This document shows positions 10,394-19,597 of a stretch of 64,000 bases of DNA, piece by piece. Numbering within the stretch: position 1 is the first letter of the stretch; every line of letters begins with the position of its first letter. The notes under the pieces are model-generated. The model saw nothing but the letters and a program-made list of their open reading frames with translations, ran no database searches and was not told where the DNA came from. The translations under genes were made by a program, and so were the position numbers. Origin of the DNA: Psychrobacillus sp. BL-248-WT-3. Lineage in GTDB: Bacteria > Bacillota > Bacilli > Bacillales_A > Planococcaceae. The stretch is from NCBI RefSeq assembly GCF_012843435.1, contig NZ_JABAFC010000013.1:1-64000 (forward strand). The letters are read 5' to 3'.

Positions 10394-11179
10394 CTACATT
10401 TTTTTGCTTTGCTGGAGAATTTGTGATTCTCCTGTACGTTCCCATTCTTCTACTGTTTCATATGCTTTTTCAGGAGAATATCCCTTTCCAACAAGAACTC
10501 CCATTAAAATAAACTCTTGAAGGATATGTGTCATATTAATTCCTCGTTCAACGTCTTCCATGCCTTCTTTAACCAGAAATTCTGTGTGCTTAACCCACTC
10601 ATCTGGAGTCTTCCCATAATATTTTTTATTTCCATTTCCATGTTCCATCTCCATTGCATCCGCTTTAGTTTTATGAACTGTACCAAATGGATGGTTTGGC
10701 GGGGCATATATGGAATATAGTTTCAAAGGAACATTTCCGGTATTTGTGAGATTATGCCACGTTCCAGCTGGTATTACAACTGCTGTATCATCGAATACAC
10801 TCCATTGCAAATTTAGATTATCTTTACTATTACCCATTTGAACTATTCCTTGACCTTGTTCAATACGTAGGAATTGATCCACTTCAGGGTGTATTTCCAA
10901 ACCAATATCTTCCCCTACATTAAGGCTCATTAAAGTGACTTGCAAACGATTTCCTGTCCATAGTGCAGTACGAAACGTCTGATTTACTTTGGTTGCCTCA
11001 TTAATATTAATAACAAAAGGGTTTGCTCCATAGTCTTTTAACACGTTCTCATAATAAGAATGGTGTGAACCAAATGCCACCTCATTCGGAACTGCCCAAT
11101 AACCATGAGTGTTTCCGTAGATATACTGTGGAGAATTTGCATAATAAGGATATTGATACATATAAGGTGCATAATACAT
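10394..11179 (-). CDS. Cupin-domain protein with Tyr/Pro-rich N-terminus
   Basis: A 261-residue protein. Residues 1-30 are rich in tyrosine, proline and methionine (MYYAPYMYQYPYYANSPQY), as in many spore-coat proteins. Residues about 75-165 form one cupin domain: motif 1 is LEIHPEVDQFLRIEQGQG and motif 2 is PAGTWHNLTNTG. Motif 1 has one histidine where classical metal cupins have HxH, so metal binding may differ. The C-terminal 80 residues are helical (GKTPDEWVKHTEFLVKEGM). ATG 11179 follows AAGGGA at 9 nt. Function unknown; a spore-coat or sugar-isomerase-like role is possible but unproven. Confidence 0.7.
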   Translation of the reverse strand: MYYAPYMYQYPYYANSPQYIYGNTHGYWAVPNEVAFGSHHSYYENVLKDYGANPFVININEATKVNQTFRTALWTGNRLQVTLMSLNVGEDIGLEIHPEVDQFLRIEQGQGIVQMGNSKDNLNLQWSVFDDTAVVIPAGTWHNLTNTGNVPLKLYSIYAPPNHPFGTVHKTKADAMEMEHGNGNKKYYGKTPDEWVKHTEFLVKEGMEDVERGINMTHILQEFILMGVLVGKGYSPEKAYETVEEWERTGESQILQQSKKM

Positions 11180-11197
11180 TTTTATCAATCCCTTCAC

Positions 11198-11637
11198 TTC
11201 ATTTTATTAATAATCCATCTTATGTGTGGTGTCAGCAGGGTATACTAAATGTTGTCATAAGAGAACAATTTGAGATTAAAAACGACGACAATTACTCCAC
11301 GTTTTCCTACAATCAACGTTTCTTACTCCCCCTACCACTACCCCCAAAAGAGCAGCGTGTTCTAACGGATTCGTTTGATGAGAAGAAGACACGAGAACGT
11401 AATCAACGAGTAATAAACCAGAATGATCACAAACATGAGAAAAGAAAGTCATTCTTGCTGATGAAATGCTCTTGATTAGAAAACGTCAAAAATTTATTGA
11501 AGCTAGCTCTTCCATAAAGGTTAAAAACGGGATGCCGTTGAATATAATAATTTATCGTTTAACGATAGCTTTATTGCATTTTGAAACTCATACATTCCTT
11601 ATTAAAATTTTCTGGTTGCTGTGAAACACAAGCTTAG
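11198..11637. other. Intergenic stretch without recognisable gene
   Basis: About 440 bp between two divergent genes. A plus-strand frame that begins inside the cupin gene stays open to 11475, but it has no ribosome site or recognisable domain. I see no RNA or repeat structure here. Confidence 0.5.
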
Positions 11638-12042
11638 ATGAAAAGGGGAAAAAAATGGCTTTTGATTAGTAGTGCTGTAGTTATGGGTTTGTTGGGGTTG
11701 GCAGGAACCTTTATTCCCGAAGAAATTTCAAATGTATTAGGGATTGACCCTTCGCCCATTACTCTGATTCTTCTGCAAATCATCGGAGGACTATATTTAG
11801 GTTTTGCAATGTTGAACTGGTTTACACGTTCCGCCCTAATCGGCGGCATCTATAACAAACCTGTCGTATTGGGAAATCTGATACATTGCGTCGTTGTCTT
11901 TTTTGCCTTACTCCGGCAGTTGATGGAGCAGTTTCATTTTATAATTGTTATTATGACATTAGTTTATCTTGGTTTTGCCATCTGGTTTATGTTAGTGATG
12001 CGCTCGAATCCATTAAGAAATCAATCAAAAATATCCGTCTAA
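11638..12042 (+). CDS. Four-span membrane protein, unknown
   Basis: A 134-residue protein with four predicted spans: WLLISSAVVMGLLGLAGTF, ITLILLQIIGGLYLGFAML, VVLGNLIHCVVVFFALL and FIIVIMTLVYLGFAIWFML. The N-terminus MKRGKKW is basic. A conserved-looking GGLYLGFAMLNWFTR segment follows span 2. The ribosome site is poor (no clear GGAGG before 11638). I do not recognise the family with certainty; the span pattern resembles small DoxX/DUF4345-like proteins. Stands alone with its own terminator. Confidence 0.65.
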   Translation: MKRGKKWLLISSAVVMGLLGLAGTFIPEEISNVLGIDPSPITLILLQIIGGLYLGFAMLNWFTRSALIGGIYNKPVVLGNLIHCVVVFFALLRQLMEQFHFIIVIMTLVYLGFAIWFMLVMRSNPLRNQSKISV

Positions 12043-12136
12043 CATATATTAAAGGGGAATTTATATAGGTTGTCTAACTTTTTAAGTTCACCATGCGGAA
12101 CGAGTTTTTTAAGCAATACAAAATATATTAAAACAA

Positions 12137-12177
12137 TAAAAATTCCTACTTTATAAAAGAAGGAATTTTTCTTTTTA
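12137..12177 (+). terminator. Terminator
   Basis: AAAAATTCCT pairs with AGGAATTTTT around a 13-nt loop, followed by CTTTTTATT. It ends the four-span membrane protein gene. The rest of 12043-12408 shows no gene. Confidence 0.7.
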
Positions 12178-12408
12178 TTCTATTATGAGAACCTAAGTGG
12201 AAGATTACTCGATATTTATGGGTCAAATTTTTTAAAATTGAGAAGGGTTATGAATTTTGTTCCGGTGATTTCAAAACAATTTTCTTCCTCCAATTAACAA
12301 AATTATTAGCAGTGCAATTAGATGAATTGTATCCCCATTTGCTTTGCTTTTTTACATGTTCTCCCCGTGTACAGAGCCAGTTAATCTATTTCTCCCACCT
12401 TAATTTCT

Positions 12409-12855
12409 CTAAACCTTTAACACAAACTCTGCTTCGCCTTCATTGATGTTGCCCGTTTTCTGGAAGCCAAGGCTTTCATAGAGCTTGATGGCTATTTCGT
12501 TTTCTGGCTCCGTTGATAAATAGATGGAATTGCAGCCGTCCAATTGTTTCATTTCATCCAGCACTAGCTCTACTGCTTTTCTGCCGTAGCCTTTTCCTTG
12601 GCTTTTATGATCGATCATAAAGCGGCAGATCCAGTAGTTGGCAGTTTCTTCATCAAATCCGTACATGGCAAAGCCAATGAGCTTCTTCTCTGCTTCGATA
12701 CCTTTTATAATCCATCCAGTTTCATAGACTGATTGGGTGATGGATAATGCGTTGGAGGCAACAAATTTTTCTACTACGGTTCCTTTGCCATCCTCGTTAG
12801 TTGTTAGAAGGACTACTTTAAGCCAGTTATCCTTATTTATTTCTACTAGTTTCAT
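12409..12855 (-). CDS. GNAT family N-acetyltransferase
   Basis: A 148-residue acetyl-CoA-dependent acetyltransferase. Motif A is clear: RFMIDHKSQGKGYGRKAVELVLDEM carries the pyrophosphate loop Q/RxxGxG/A as QGKGYG near residue 92. The C-terminal ENEIAIKLYESLGFQKTG is the usual motif B. The arrangement resembles the spermine/spermidine acetyltransferases of the BltD/PaiA group, but substrate cannot be told from sequence. SD GGGG precedes the ATG. It starts 21 bp after the TPM-domain gene and may be cotranscribed with it. Confidence 0.85.
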   Translation of the reverse strand: MKLVEINKDNWLKVVLLTTNEDGKGTVVEKFVASNALSITQSVYETGWIIKGIEAEKKLIGFAMYGFDEETANYWICRFMIDHKSQGKGYGRKAVELVLDEMKQLDGCNSIYLSTEPENEIAIKLYESLGFQKTGNINEGEAEFVLKV

Positions 12856-12876
12856 TCCATTTCCCCGTTTCTTTTG

Positions 12877-13566
12877 TTAATCTCTCTGCTTTTTTCTTTT
12901 ACCATTTACCATTCTAGATAGGAGGAAGATGACTAAAAGGATAATGATTATGGTTGGGATAGAGATACTGTCCTGTAGGCTGTTACTTGTATAGGGCTGT
13001 GGCTTCGTTAGCCCCTCCGAAATACCGTAATGCTTGGAAACCTCATTGGACAAAGCCTGATAGGTTGAGATTACAGCCTCATCGATTAGACCTTGGTTTA
13101 AATAAGGCATCGTATACCGTTCGATTATCTGGTCTATTTTGGCATCTGAAAGTGCTTTTTCCAAGTCACGGTCCACTGTAATCTCTACTGCCGGACCTCC
13201 CCCGTTAACCGGATCCGTCTCGATTAAAAATAGTAAGCCATTCTTATTTCTTACACTTCCTATTTGGTTCTCTCGTATGATATCCATGTTAAATTCACTT
13301 GCCGACTGGTCTCCTACATGCTCGATAATCATCACAACCAGCTGAGCGGTCGTTCCTTTTTTTAATTTATCTCCCAGTATTTTTACTTCCTGCTTCGTTT
13401 CTTCTGTTAAAAAGTTCTCTTCATCTACTAAATAGGTATCCTTTGATATATCTCCAGCAGCCCCTGTACTTAAAGGAGAGAACAACAAAATAAGGAAGGT
13501 TATAACTAGCAGATGTATTGTTTTATTCAACAGTGCCATTCCCCTTTCAGCCTGCAGTCTCATCAT
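12877..13566 (-). CDS. Secreted/membrane TPM-domain protein (YgcG-like)
   Basis: A protein of up to 229 residues with a signal peptide (LLVITFLILLFSPLSTGAAG), a TPM domain at about residues 40-180 (VDEENFLTEETKQEVKIL, AQLVVMIIEHVG, NKNGLLFLIETD, a VEITVDRDLEKALSD segment) and one C-terminal span (IPTIIIILLVIFLLSRM) followed by basic residues. Family members have been linked to photosystem repair and membrane protein quality control; the role in Bacillales is not established. The start is uncertain: ATG 13566 has no clear ribosome site, while ATG 13539 starts the better signal peptide but has AAGGGG almost touching it. Confidence 0.75.
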   Translation of the reverse strand: MMRLQAERGMALLNKTIHLLVITFLILLFSPLSTGAAGDISKDTYLVDEENFLTEETKQEVKILGDKLKKGTTAQLVVMIIEHVGDQSASEFNMDIIRENQIGSVRNKNGLLFLIETDPVNGGGPAVEITVDRDLEKALSDAKIDQIIERYTMPYLNQGLIDEAVISTYQALSNEVSKHYGISEGLTKPQPYTSNSLQDSISIPTIIIILLVIFLLSRMVNGKRKKQRD

Positions 13567-13696
13567 TTTTATTTTATTCTGATAAGTTAATTATATTATA
13601 CATGAATTATGACTATTAGAAGTCCCTTTTACGAGTTTAATATAGGAAAAGAGTGGTAATGATATAGATTAGACAGTAAATAAAGGAGGTAAACAA

Positions 13697-14638
13697 ATGG
13701 ACCAAGTACATAACGAGGATTTAACACCAAAAGAAGCCATTGATGCACTGGAGCAGATTCAAGGAAAATTCCCTGGAGCGAGGCGCGCACACGCTAAGGG
13801 GGATATGTATGAGGCAACATTTCTTCCGAATGGGAATGCTGTACCCTATACGGTTGCACCCCATCTTCATAGAGAAGCAATTCCTGCTACTGCTCGTTTT
13901 TCCAATAGCCCCCCTAACCCTGCTTCCGTCGATTATCTTGTTCCTGCCAAAGGGCTCGCCGTTCAATTTGAGCTACCCGATGGAAGCTTCACCAATTTAG
14001 TGAGCTCTACTGTACCGATGTTCGTCACAAGCAGTCCTAGAGAGTTTATCGATATGATTGAAATATTTACGGATAAAAAAACTGGGATTAAAACAATTGA
14101 CCGGGCCATTAATATGGTGGAGCTAGTTTCTAAAAAATATCCACATAGCAAAGAGGTCATTCAAATCATTAAGGAGCAGGCAAAGCAGCCACCAACGAGC
14201 TACGCTGAGCTTCACTACTATCCTATCCACGCCTTCTATTTCGTCAATAAAGACGGCGAACGCCAAGCAATCAAATACGAATGGGTCCCTGTCGATGAAA
14301 CAAAGGATCCTGCTCTAACAAGCAAATCGATTTCAGCCAACTATTTGACGGAGGAGCTCGACGACCGATTAAAACGCGGGCCAGTCCAGTTTGATCTGTT
14401 CATCCGCTTAGCAGAGGAAGGGGATAACCCAAACGATGCAACGGATATGTGGCCAGAAGATAGAAGAAAAGTGAATATAGGTCGTTTGGAAATTAGAAAT
14501 AAAATACATCCTAAGGAAGACATTGTTTTCGACCCAACGATTGTTCCAAAGGGAATCGAGCTAACGGACGATCCCATACTACACTTTCGAAGTGGAGCAT
14601 ATGCTGAATCATATGAGAGGAGAAGTAAGAATGAATAA
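13697..14638 (+). CDS. Catalase-family heme peroxidase (mini-catalase)
   Basis: A 313-residue member of the small catalase-related peroxidases (SrpA-like). The distal histidine lies in ARRAHAKGDMYEATF near residue 32, the conserved PATARFSNSPPNP follows near residue 60, and the C-terminal DDPILHFRSGAYAESYERR holds the likely proximal heme tyrosine. It lacks the long C-terminal parts of full catalases. No signal peptide, so it should act in the cytoplasm on hydrogen or organic peroxides. The ribosome site AAAGGAGGT is excellent. Monocistronic; followed by the tRNA-Arg terminator region. Confidence 0.88.
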   Translation: MDQVHNEDLTPKEAIDALEQIQGKFPGARRAHAKGDMYEATFLPNGNAVPYTVAPHLHREAIPATARFSNSPPNPASVDYLVPAKGLAVQFELPDGSFTNLVSSTVPMFVTSSPREFIDMIEIFTDKKTGIKTIDRAINMVELVSKKYPHSKEVIQIIKEQAKQPPTSYAELHYYPIHAFYFVNKDGERQAIKYEWVPVDETKDPALTSKSISANYLTEELDDRLKRGPVQFDLFIRLAEEGDNPNDATDMWPEDRRKVNIGRLEIRNKIHPKEDIVFDPTIVPKGIELTDDPILHFRSGAYAESYERRSKNE

Positions 14639-14667
14639 GAAAGTCTCAAACACATAGTAAATGAGCA

Positions 14668-14700
14668 TAAAAAAAACACTCGAACGAATTCGAGTGTTTC
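14668..14700 (-). terminator. Terminator of tRNA-Arg
   Basis: AACACTCGAA pairs with TTCGAGTGTT around a 4-nt loop. The minus strand ends in eight T. It could also stop plus-strand transcripts from the mini-catalase gene. Confidence 0.8.
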
Positions 14701-14713
14701 TAACTGTTATGGA

Positions 14714-14785
14714 CGCCCCTGGAGGGAATCGAACCCCCATCTCAAGAACCGGAATCTTACGTCATATCCATTAAACTACAGGGGC
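14714..14785 (-). tRNA. tRNA-Arg (anticodon CCG)
   Basis: Cloverleaf on the minus strand: acceptor GCCCCTG/CAGGGGC, anticodon arm with loop TTCCGGT (anticodon CCG, reads CGG), and T arm with GGTTCGATTCC. Length is 72 nt; CCA is not encoded. A promoter lies just upstream and a terminator downstream. Confidence 0.93.
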
Positions 14786-14798
14786 AAGCGACCTTTCT

Positions 14799-14827
14799 AT
14801 TATACAAATGGATGAGGAATAATTCAA
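14799..14827 (-). promoter_or_regulatory. Promoter of tRNA-Arg
   Basis: On the minus strand TTGAAT (14827-14822), a 17-nt spacer and TATAAT (14804-14799). It lies 13 nt before the mature tRNA. Confidence 0.75.
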
Positions 14828-14849
14828 GTCAACATTTCAAAGCTTAATA

Positions 14850-14880
14850 TTTGACCTTCCTTGACCATTCCATGTATGAT
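14850..14880 (+). promoter_or_regulatory. CtsR operator and promoter of clpP
   Basis: TTTGACCTTCCTTGACC (14850-14866) is, on the other strand, GGTCAAGGAAGGTCAAA, a good match to the CtsR tandem heptamer (A/G)GTCAAANAN(A/G)GTCAAA. It overlaps the -35 TTGACC (14851-14856), followed by an 18-nt spacer and -10 TATGAT (14875-14880). CtsR binding here would block RNA polymerase until heat or protein stress. Confidence 0.85.
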
Positions 14881-14957
14881 AAAGTTACAACTGAGGCAGA
14901 ATTTCTCAGTACACACTAAAAAAACACTAACAATTACCTTGAAGGAGGCAATCCAGG

Positions 14958-15560
14958 ATGAATTTAATCCCTACAGTTATTGAACAAACAAATCGCGGCG
15001 AGCGTGCGTATGACATTTATTCTAGATTATTAAAAGACCGCATCATCATGCTTGGTAGCGCGATTGATGACAACGTATCAAACTCGATCGTTGCCCAGCT
15101 TTTATTCCTAGAAGCAGAAGATCCAGAAAAAGATATCTCTATCTATATCAATAGCCCAGGCGGAAGTATTACAGCAGGTATGGCTATCTACGATACAATG
15201 CAATTCATTAAACCAGACGTACAAACTATTTGTATCGGTATGGCAGCATCAATGGGTGCTTTCTTACTTACAGCTGGAACAAAAGGCAAACGCTATGCAC
15301 TTCCAAATGCTGAGGTTATGATTCACCAACCACTTGGTGGAGCTCAAGGGCAAGCAACGGAAATTGAGATTGCAGCAAAACGTATCTTATATCTACGCGA
15401 CAAGCTAAACCAAATTATGGCCGAACGTACTGGTCAACCGATTGAAGTCGTTTCAAAAGACACAGATCGCGATAACTTCATGCCAGCAGAGCGTGCATTA
15501 GAATACGGTCTAATCGACCATATCATCTCACGTAGCGACATGAAAAAAGATGTAAAATAA
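14958..15560 (+). CDS. clpP: ATP-dependent Clp protease proteolytic subunit
   Basis: Serine peptidase core that forms a double heptameric ring and works with ClpX, ClpC or ClpE. The 200-residue protein starts [23 protein letters not shown]. The catalytic serine lies in [12 protein letters not shown] near residue 98, the histidine in [14 protein letters not shown] near residue 123 and the aspartate in [18 protein letters not shown] near residue 172. Start ATG has GAAGGAGG upstream. A CtsR operator overlaps its promoter and a perfect terminator follows, so it is a single-gene stress operon. Confidence 0.98.
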   Translation: MNLIPTVIEQTNRGERAYDIYSRLLKDRIIMLGSAIDDNVSNSIVAQLLFLEAEDPEKDISIYINSPGGSITAGMAIYDTMQFIKPDVQTICIGMAASMGAFLLTAGTKGKRYALPNAEVMIHQPLGGAQGQATEIEIAAKRILYLRDKLNQIMAERTGQPIEVVSKDTDRDNFMPAERALEYGLIDHIISRSDMKKDVK

Positions 15561-15570
15561 TATAATATAA

Positions 15571-15606
15571 ATCCAAGGCGGTGATTCTCTGCCTTGGATT
15601 TTTTTA
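15571..15606 (+). terminator. Terminator of clpP
   Basis: ATCCAAGGC and GCCTTGGAT form a perfect 9-bp stem around an 11-nt loop, followed by a run of T. Confidence 0.92.
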
Positions 15607-15623
15607 TAAAAAGATGAAAGGTT

Positions 15624-15890
15624 GTGTTCCATTTGCTATATACAATAAGTTCTCTGTTAATCATATTGTCCTTAGTCATTTACATCGTAAGTCTACAAAG
15701 CAAAATAAAAAAATTAGAATCACAACAGGCCCTTCCGTTTAAAGGAGACAAAGCCTTAGAAAAACAAATCGTAGAGATGAATAATAATGACAGCAGCCAG
15801 GTTGAAATGGTCAAGCTTGTTCGGAATGAAACAGGCTTAGGACTAGTACCAGCAAAGAAATATGTAGATAAAGTGCTTAACCATATTTAA
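15624..15890 (+). CDS. Membrane-anchored protein with L7/L12 C-terminal-like domain
   Basis: An 88-residue protein. Residues about 5-25 form one membrane span (LYTISSLLIILSLVIYIVSL), residues 25-35 a charged linker (KIKKLESQQ), and the C-terminal part (VEMVKLVRNETGLGLVPAKKYVDKVL) matches the ribosomal L7/L12 C-terminal helix-loop-helix pattern VIKVVREITGLGLKEAK. Such proteins exist in several Bacillales; function unknown. The start is uncertain: GTG 15624 or TTG 15633, both served by AAAGG with imperfect spacing. It lies between clpP and the converging crh operon. Confidence 0.7.
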   Translation: MFHLLYTISSLLIILSLVIYIVSLQSKIKKLESQQALPFKGDKALEKQIVEMNNNDSSQVEMVKLVRNETGLGLVPAKKYVDKVLNHI

Positions 15891-15902
15891 TGTCACTTCT
15901 AC

Positions 15903-15950
15903 GAAAAAAAAGCTGTTATCTAATCCAAGCGGACTAGATAACAGCTCTCT
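15903..15950 (-). terminator. Terminator of the yvcI-crh operon (bidirectional)
   Basis: AGCTGTTATCTA pairs with TAGATAACAGCT around a 12-nt loop. The minus strand ends in eight T; the plus strand ends CTCTTTATTT. Confidence 0.88.
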
Positions 15951-15954
15951 TTAT

Positions 15955-16212
15955 TTATTCAGCATTAGAAATGAACTTAACTAATGATTCCACAGCTTCC
16001 TCTTCATCAGAGCCTTCAGCACTCAAAGTAACAGTAGCGCCCTTGCCAATCGCAAGGCTCATGATTCCCATGATACTTTTAGCGTTTACCTTTTTGTCAT
16101 CTTTTTCAAGAAACACATCTGCTATAAAACGATTCGCTGCTTGTACAAATAAAGCTGCTTGTCTCGCTTGTAGTCCTGATTGTAATTTTACTTCGACCTG
16201 TTGTTCCGCCAT
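15955..16212 (-). CDS. crh: Catabolite repression HPr-like protein Crh
   Basis: HPr paralogue that, when phosphorylated by HPrK on Ser46, acts as a CcpA corepressor but cannot carry sugar phosphate. In this 85-residue protein the residue at position 15, histidine in HPr, is glutamine (SGLQARQAA), and Ser46 is present in AKSIMGIMSL; these two facts separate Crh from HPr. Start ATG 16212 sets this numbering exactly and has GGGG 9 nt upstream. Last gene of the yvcI-rapZ-yvcK-whiA-crh operon. Its kinase hprK is at 32.7 kb in this window. Confidence 0.95.
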   Translation of the reverse strand: MAEQQVEVKLQSGLQARQAALFVQAANRFIADVFLEKDDKKVNAKSIMGIMSLAIGKGATVTLSAEGSDEEEAVESLVKFISNAE

Positions 16213-16231
16213 AATCCTTAGCCCCATTTCT

Positions 16232-17173
16232 TTAAATTGATTCGCCTCTTCTTAAAGCATCTGCTATTTCATCCAGCTTACGCAAGCGATGGTTAACACC
16301 TGATTTACTTACAGTTCCAGTGGATACCATGTCGCCTAGCTCCTTTAGGGTTACATCCTGATACTCGACACGAAGACGGGCAATTTCTCGAAGCTTCTCA
16401 GGCAATTGATCCAGCCCGATTGCATTATCGATAAAACGGATGTTATCCACTTGTCGGATAGCTGCACTGATGGTTTTGTTCAGATTGGCCGTTTCACAGT
16501 TGACCAAGCGATTGACACTGTTCCGCATGTCTCGGATAATTCGCACATCCTCAAATTTTAAGAGGGCACGATGTGCTCCAGCGATGCTTAAAAAGTCAGA
16601 AATTTTTTCTGCTTCCTTTAAATATGCCACAAAACCTTTTTTACGTTCAATGGTTTTTGCATTTAATTCATAAAAGTTCATTAAATCGACTAATGCGTCG
16701 CTATGTGTTTTATATAAGGAGTAAATTTCTAAGTGATAAGAGGAAGTTTCTGGATTATTGACAGAGCCTCCTGCTAAGAAAGCTCCACGTAGGTAAGCTC
16801 TTTTACAGCAGTTTTTTTTGACAAGCTCCTGTGAAATCGAATACTCAAATTCAAAGCCTTCCTTCAAAATCATTAAATCCTCTAGTAGCCTCTTGGAGCC
16901 TTCTCTTACTCGGCAAATATAGACATTATTCTTTTTAAGACGCATCTTTTTACGAACAAGTACTTCCACGTTCAGCTGATACAATGATTTGATCAACGTG
17001 TACAGCCTTCGGGCAATCGCCGCATTTTCGGTTTGGACATCCAAGCTAAGCATTTTGTTGCTAAAAGAAAGAGAACCATTCATACGGATGAGCGCTGAAA
17101 GCTCTGCCTTCGAACAGCAAGGCTCAGCCTCCTCCTGTGTCATCTCTTTTTTTGTTTCAGAAGCAAACGACAT
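16232..17173 (-). CDS. whiA: DNA-binding protein WhiA
   Basis: WhiA combines a LAGLIDADG homing-endonuclease-like N-terminal region with a C-terminal helix-turn-helix. In Streptomyces it controls sporulation; in B. subtilis it affects cell division and chromosome segregation. The 313-residue protein begins [20 protein letters not shown] as in B. subtilis, has [19 protein letters not shown], and ends with the HTH segment [30 protein letters not shown] 17173 has GGGGG 9 nt upstream; upstream in-frame codons are not part of the protein. Confidence 0.95.
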   Translation of the reverse strand: MSFASETKKEMTQEEAEPCCSKAELSALIRMNGSLSFSNKMLSLDVQTENAAIARRLYTLIKSLYQLNVEVLVRKKMRLKKNNVYICRVREGSKRLLEDLMILKEGFEFEYSISQELVKKNCCKRAYLRGAFLAGGSVNNPETSSYHLEIYSLYKTHSDALVDLMNFYELNAKTIERKKGFVAYLKEAEKISDFLSIAGAHRALLKFEDVRIIRDMRNSVNRLVNCETANLNKTISAAIRQVDNIRFIDNAIGLDQLPEKLREIARLRVEYQDVTLKELGDMVSTGTVSKSGVNHRLRKLDEIADALRRGESI

Positions 17174-17204
17174 ATAACGTTTCCCCCTTTCTTGCAGAGC
17201 CTCT

Positions 17205-18182
17205 CTATTGTTTGAATCCTTTTTGGCCTGCATATTCGTAAAGCCATTCCGCTACTTTTATCGCATCATGACGGACAGCGCCATTATATACGATGGAAAT
17301 GTCCTTCTTAACGATTTCTATGTCTAGTGTTTCTAATTTCTCTATATCAATTTTAACGGGAGAAGCCTTCTCCTGCTTGTATAAATACTGAACATTTTCA
17401 GGAATTTCCTCATTACTTATCAACAAAGAGTCTATAAAGTTCTCGCCTACATGGTCGATCAATGCTTCTACATGATCATACGCAGTATAGTTATTCGTTT
17501 CTCCAGCTTGTGTCATAAGATTGCAAATGTACACTTTTTTAGCCTTCGAACGGATGACTGCCTTACGAATATCTTCGACTAAGAGATTAGGCAAAATACT
17601 AGTATAAAGGCTACCTGGTCCAATTGCTATAATATCCGCTTGGCGGATTAGGTTAATTGCCTCTGGCAGTGGCTTTACATCGTCAGGAGTAATAAATACC
17701 TTTTCTATCTTTTTCCCATAGTCCGGTATTTTAGATTCCCCTGTAACAATAGTTTTATCCTCAAATTGTGCATGGAGTGTGACTAGCTGATTGGCAGCAG
17801 GAAGCACTTTTCCATGAATATTTAAAACACGGCTCATTTCCGTGATTGCATGTGCGAAATCTCCTGTAATCGAGGTTAAAGCAGTAATCATTAGATTGCC
17901 TAAGGAATGTCCCTCGAGTTCGCTGGAATTAGTGAAGCGAAACTGAAACATTTCTTCTACGAGCGGCTCTACCTCTGATAAGGCTGCTAAGACGTTTCGG
18001 ATATCACCAGGTGGTGGAATATCATAATCATCTCTTAATCTACCGGAGCTTCCTCCGTCATCCGCAACTGTAACAATGGCAGTAATATCTAATGGAAGTT
18101 TTTTAAGTCCTCGAAGCAAGGTAGATAAGCCAGTACCACCACCAATGATGACTATTTTTTTACGGTGTTTTGTACGACCCAT
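17205..18182 (-). CDS. yvcK: YvcK family gluconeogenesis/cell-wall factor
   Basis: Cytoplasmic protein of the CofD/UPF0052 family. B. subtilis YvcK (GlmR) binds UDP-GlcNAc and is needed for growth and shape on gluconeogenic carbon sources. The 325-residue protein has the nucleotide-binding N-terminus [19 protein letters not shown], the [14 protein letters not shown] motif, [14 protein letters not shown] and [20 protein letters not shown] 18182 has AGGAAGGA 8 nt upstream. It begins 4 nt after the rapZ stop. Confidence 0.95.
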   Translation of the reverse strand: MGRTKHRKKIVIIGGGTGLSTLLRGLKKLPLDITAIVTVADDGGSSGRLRDDYDIPPPGDIRNVLAALSEVEPLVEEMFQFRFTNSSELEGHSLGNLMITALTSITGDFAHAITEMSRVLNIHGKVLPAANQLVTLHAQFEDKTIVTGESKIPDYGKKIEKVFITPDDVKPLPEAINLIRQADIIAIGPGSLYTSILPNLLVEDIRKAVIRSKAKKVYICNLMTQAGETNNYTAYDHVEALIDHVGENFIDSLLISNEEIPENVQYLYKQEKASPVKIDIEKLETLDIEIVKKDISIVYNGAVRHDAIKVAEWLYEYAGQKGFKQ

Positions 18183-18186
18183 TAAG

Positions 18187-19071
18187 TCATTCCTTCCTGA
18201 TAGTAACATCTCTATGAGTTATTACTGTTTCATCGTCTTCCTTAAAAACCTTACCGAAATATTCTGCTAGTGTGACAGAACGGTGTTGACCGCCCGTACA
18301 GCCAAAGGCAATAACAAGCTGCGTCTTGCCTTCTCGCTTGTATTGCGGAATCATAAAGGCAAACAAGTCTTTTAGTTTTTCGATAAGCGTCTTCGTATCT
18401 GCCCATTTTAAAACGTAGCTAGAAACCTCTTCATTTAGTCCTGATTTTAAACGGAGCTCCTCGATATAATACGGATTTGGAAGAAAACGAACGTCAAAAA
18501 CCAAATCTGCATCAATAGGAATTCCATGCTTAAAACCGAAGGACATAACGTTCACCGTAAAGACCTGGCTTCCATTTGTCGAAAATTCCTCTTGAATTTT
18601 TTCTCGAAGCTCGCGTGGCTTCATCTTGGATGTATTATAAATAAATTGTGCTCTGCCTTTTAAGTCAGAAAGAAGCTCTCTTTCCTTTTTTATACCTTCT
18701 AATGGCAATCCTGCATTTGCTAACGGATGGGAGCGTCTTGTTTCCTTATATCTTCGGACAAGAACCTCATCCTGTGCATCCAAAAACAACACCTTTGGAG
18801 TTACAGAGGTTGCTTCTTGAAGCTGGTTAACGGAGTCAACGAGTGAATGAAACATTTTCCCTCCACGCAAATCCATTACCGCTGCTATATTTCGCGGTTG
18901 CTGATTTGACTCAATCATTAGCTTGATAAAAGTGCTTAGGAGCTCAGGAGGAAGATTGTCTATGCAATAATAGCCTAGGTCTTCAAAGCTTTGGATAGCT
19001 ACTGTTTTTCCTGCTCCTGACATTCCAGTAATGATGACTACTTCTGTTTCTGGCTTCTGCTGAGTTTCCAC
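18187..19071 (-). CDS. rapZ: RNase adapter protein RapZ (YvcJ), nucleotide-binding
   Basis: A 294-residue P-loop protein. The Walker A site is [20 protein letters not shown] near the N-terminus, Walker B-like [11 protein letters not shown] follows, and the C-terminal conserved block contains [18 protein letters not shown]. In E. coli RapZ controls GlcN6P synthase RNA turnover; in B. subtilis YvcJ binds and hydrolyses GTP and affects competence. Start is GTG 19071 with GGAGG 11 nt upstream. Third in a compact operon with yvcI and yvcK. Confidence 0.95.
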   Translation of the reverse strand: METQQKPETEVVIITGMSGAGKTVAIQSFEDLGYYCIDNLPPELLSTFIKLMIESNQQPRNIAAVMDLRGGKMFHSLVDSVNQLQEATSVTPKVLFLDAQDEVLVRRYKETRRSHPLANAGLPLEGIKKERELLSDLKGRAQFIYNTSKMKPRELREKIQEEFSTNGSQVFTVNVMSFGFKHGIPIDADLVFDVRFLPNPYYIEELRLKSGLNEEVSSYVLKWADTKTLIEKLKDLFAFMIPQYKREGKTQLVIAFGCTGGQHRSVTLAEYFGKVFKEDDETVITHRDVTIRKE

Positions 19072-19074
19072 TAT

Positions 19075-19545
19075 CTATTTATCCTCCCATGAATGTTGAA
19101 TAGTTTCACTGATTAATGCGAAATCTGGAGTATATACAAAAGTACCGTATTGCATACCCTTTTCCTTTACAGCAAACAATAGATTTGTTCGATCTCCCTC
19201 TGCCATCGGTAGATGTGCTAAATCTTCAACCGGGTGCCATTCGAGCACACCTTCTTTAGTTTCTTTATATGGAGTTCCTTCTATATCTGTTCCGATAAAG
19301 GTAAATAACATCCATTCATCTAGACGTTTCCCATCCTCTTCAATGAGCATTGTATAGATTCCCTTTAAATGTGGATTGATCGGTACAGTGTTTGTCTCTT
19401 CCGTAAACTCACGAACAGCAGAAATAAGAATAGATTCTCCTTCTTCCATTTTTCCGCCTGGTGCAACATACCAGTTTCTACGTGGTTTCTTTAATAACAA
19501 AACTTTGTCGTCTTTACAAATAAGTAAATTAGCGATTCTTTGCAC
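19075..19545 (-). CDS. yvcI: NUDIX hydrolase
   Basis: A 156-residue pyrophosphohydrolase that likely acts on a nucleoside diphosphate derivative. The Nudix box GGKMEEGESILISAVREF-TEET fits GX5EX7REUXEEXGU, with the family's final G replaced by N. GTG 19545 is used with GGAG 9 nt upstream. It leads the rapZ operon, as yvcI does in B. subtilis. Substrate unknown. Confidence 0.9.
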   Translation of the reverse strand: MQRIANLLICKDDKVLLLKKPRRNWYVAPGGKMEEGESILISAVREFTEETNTVPINPHLKGIYTMLIEEDGKRLDEWMLFTFIGTDIEGTPYKETKEGVLEWHPVEDLAHLPMAEGDRTNLLFAVKEKGMQYGTFVYTPDFALISETIQHSWEDK

Positions 19546-19597
19546 GTATGGTCACTCCATCTGTCTGTAGTTACCTTATATTATACATGAATTTGCA

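Noticed and set aside
11023-11475. Plus-strand 150-codon frame opposite the cupin gene
   Set aside because: More than a third lies antisense to the cupin gene, there is no ribosome site, and composition gives no domain.
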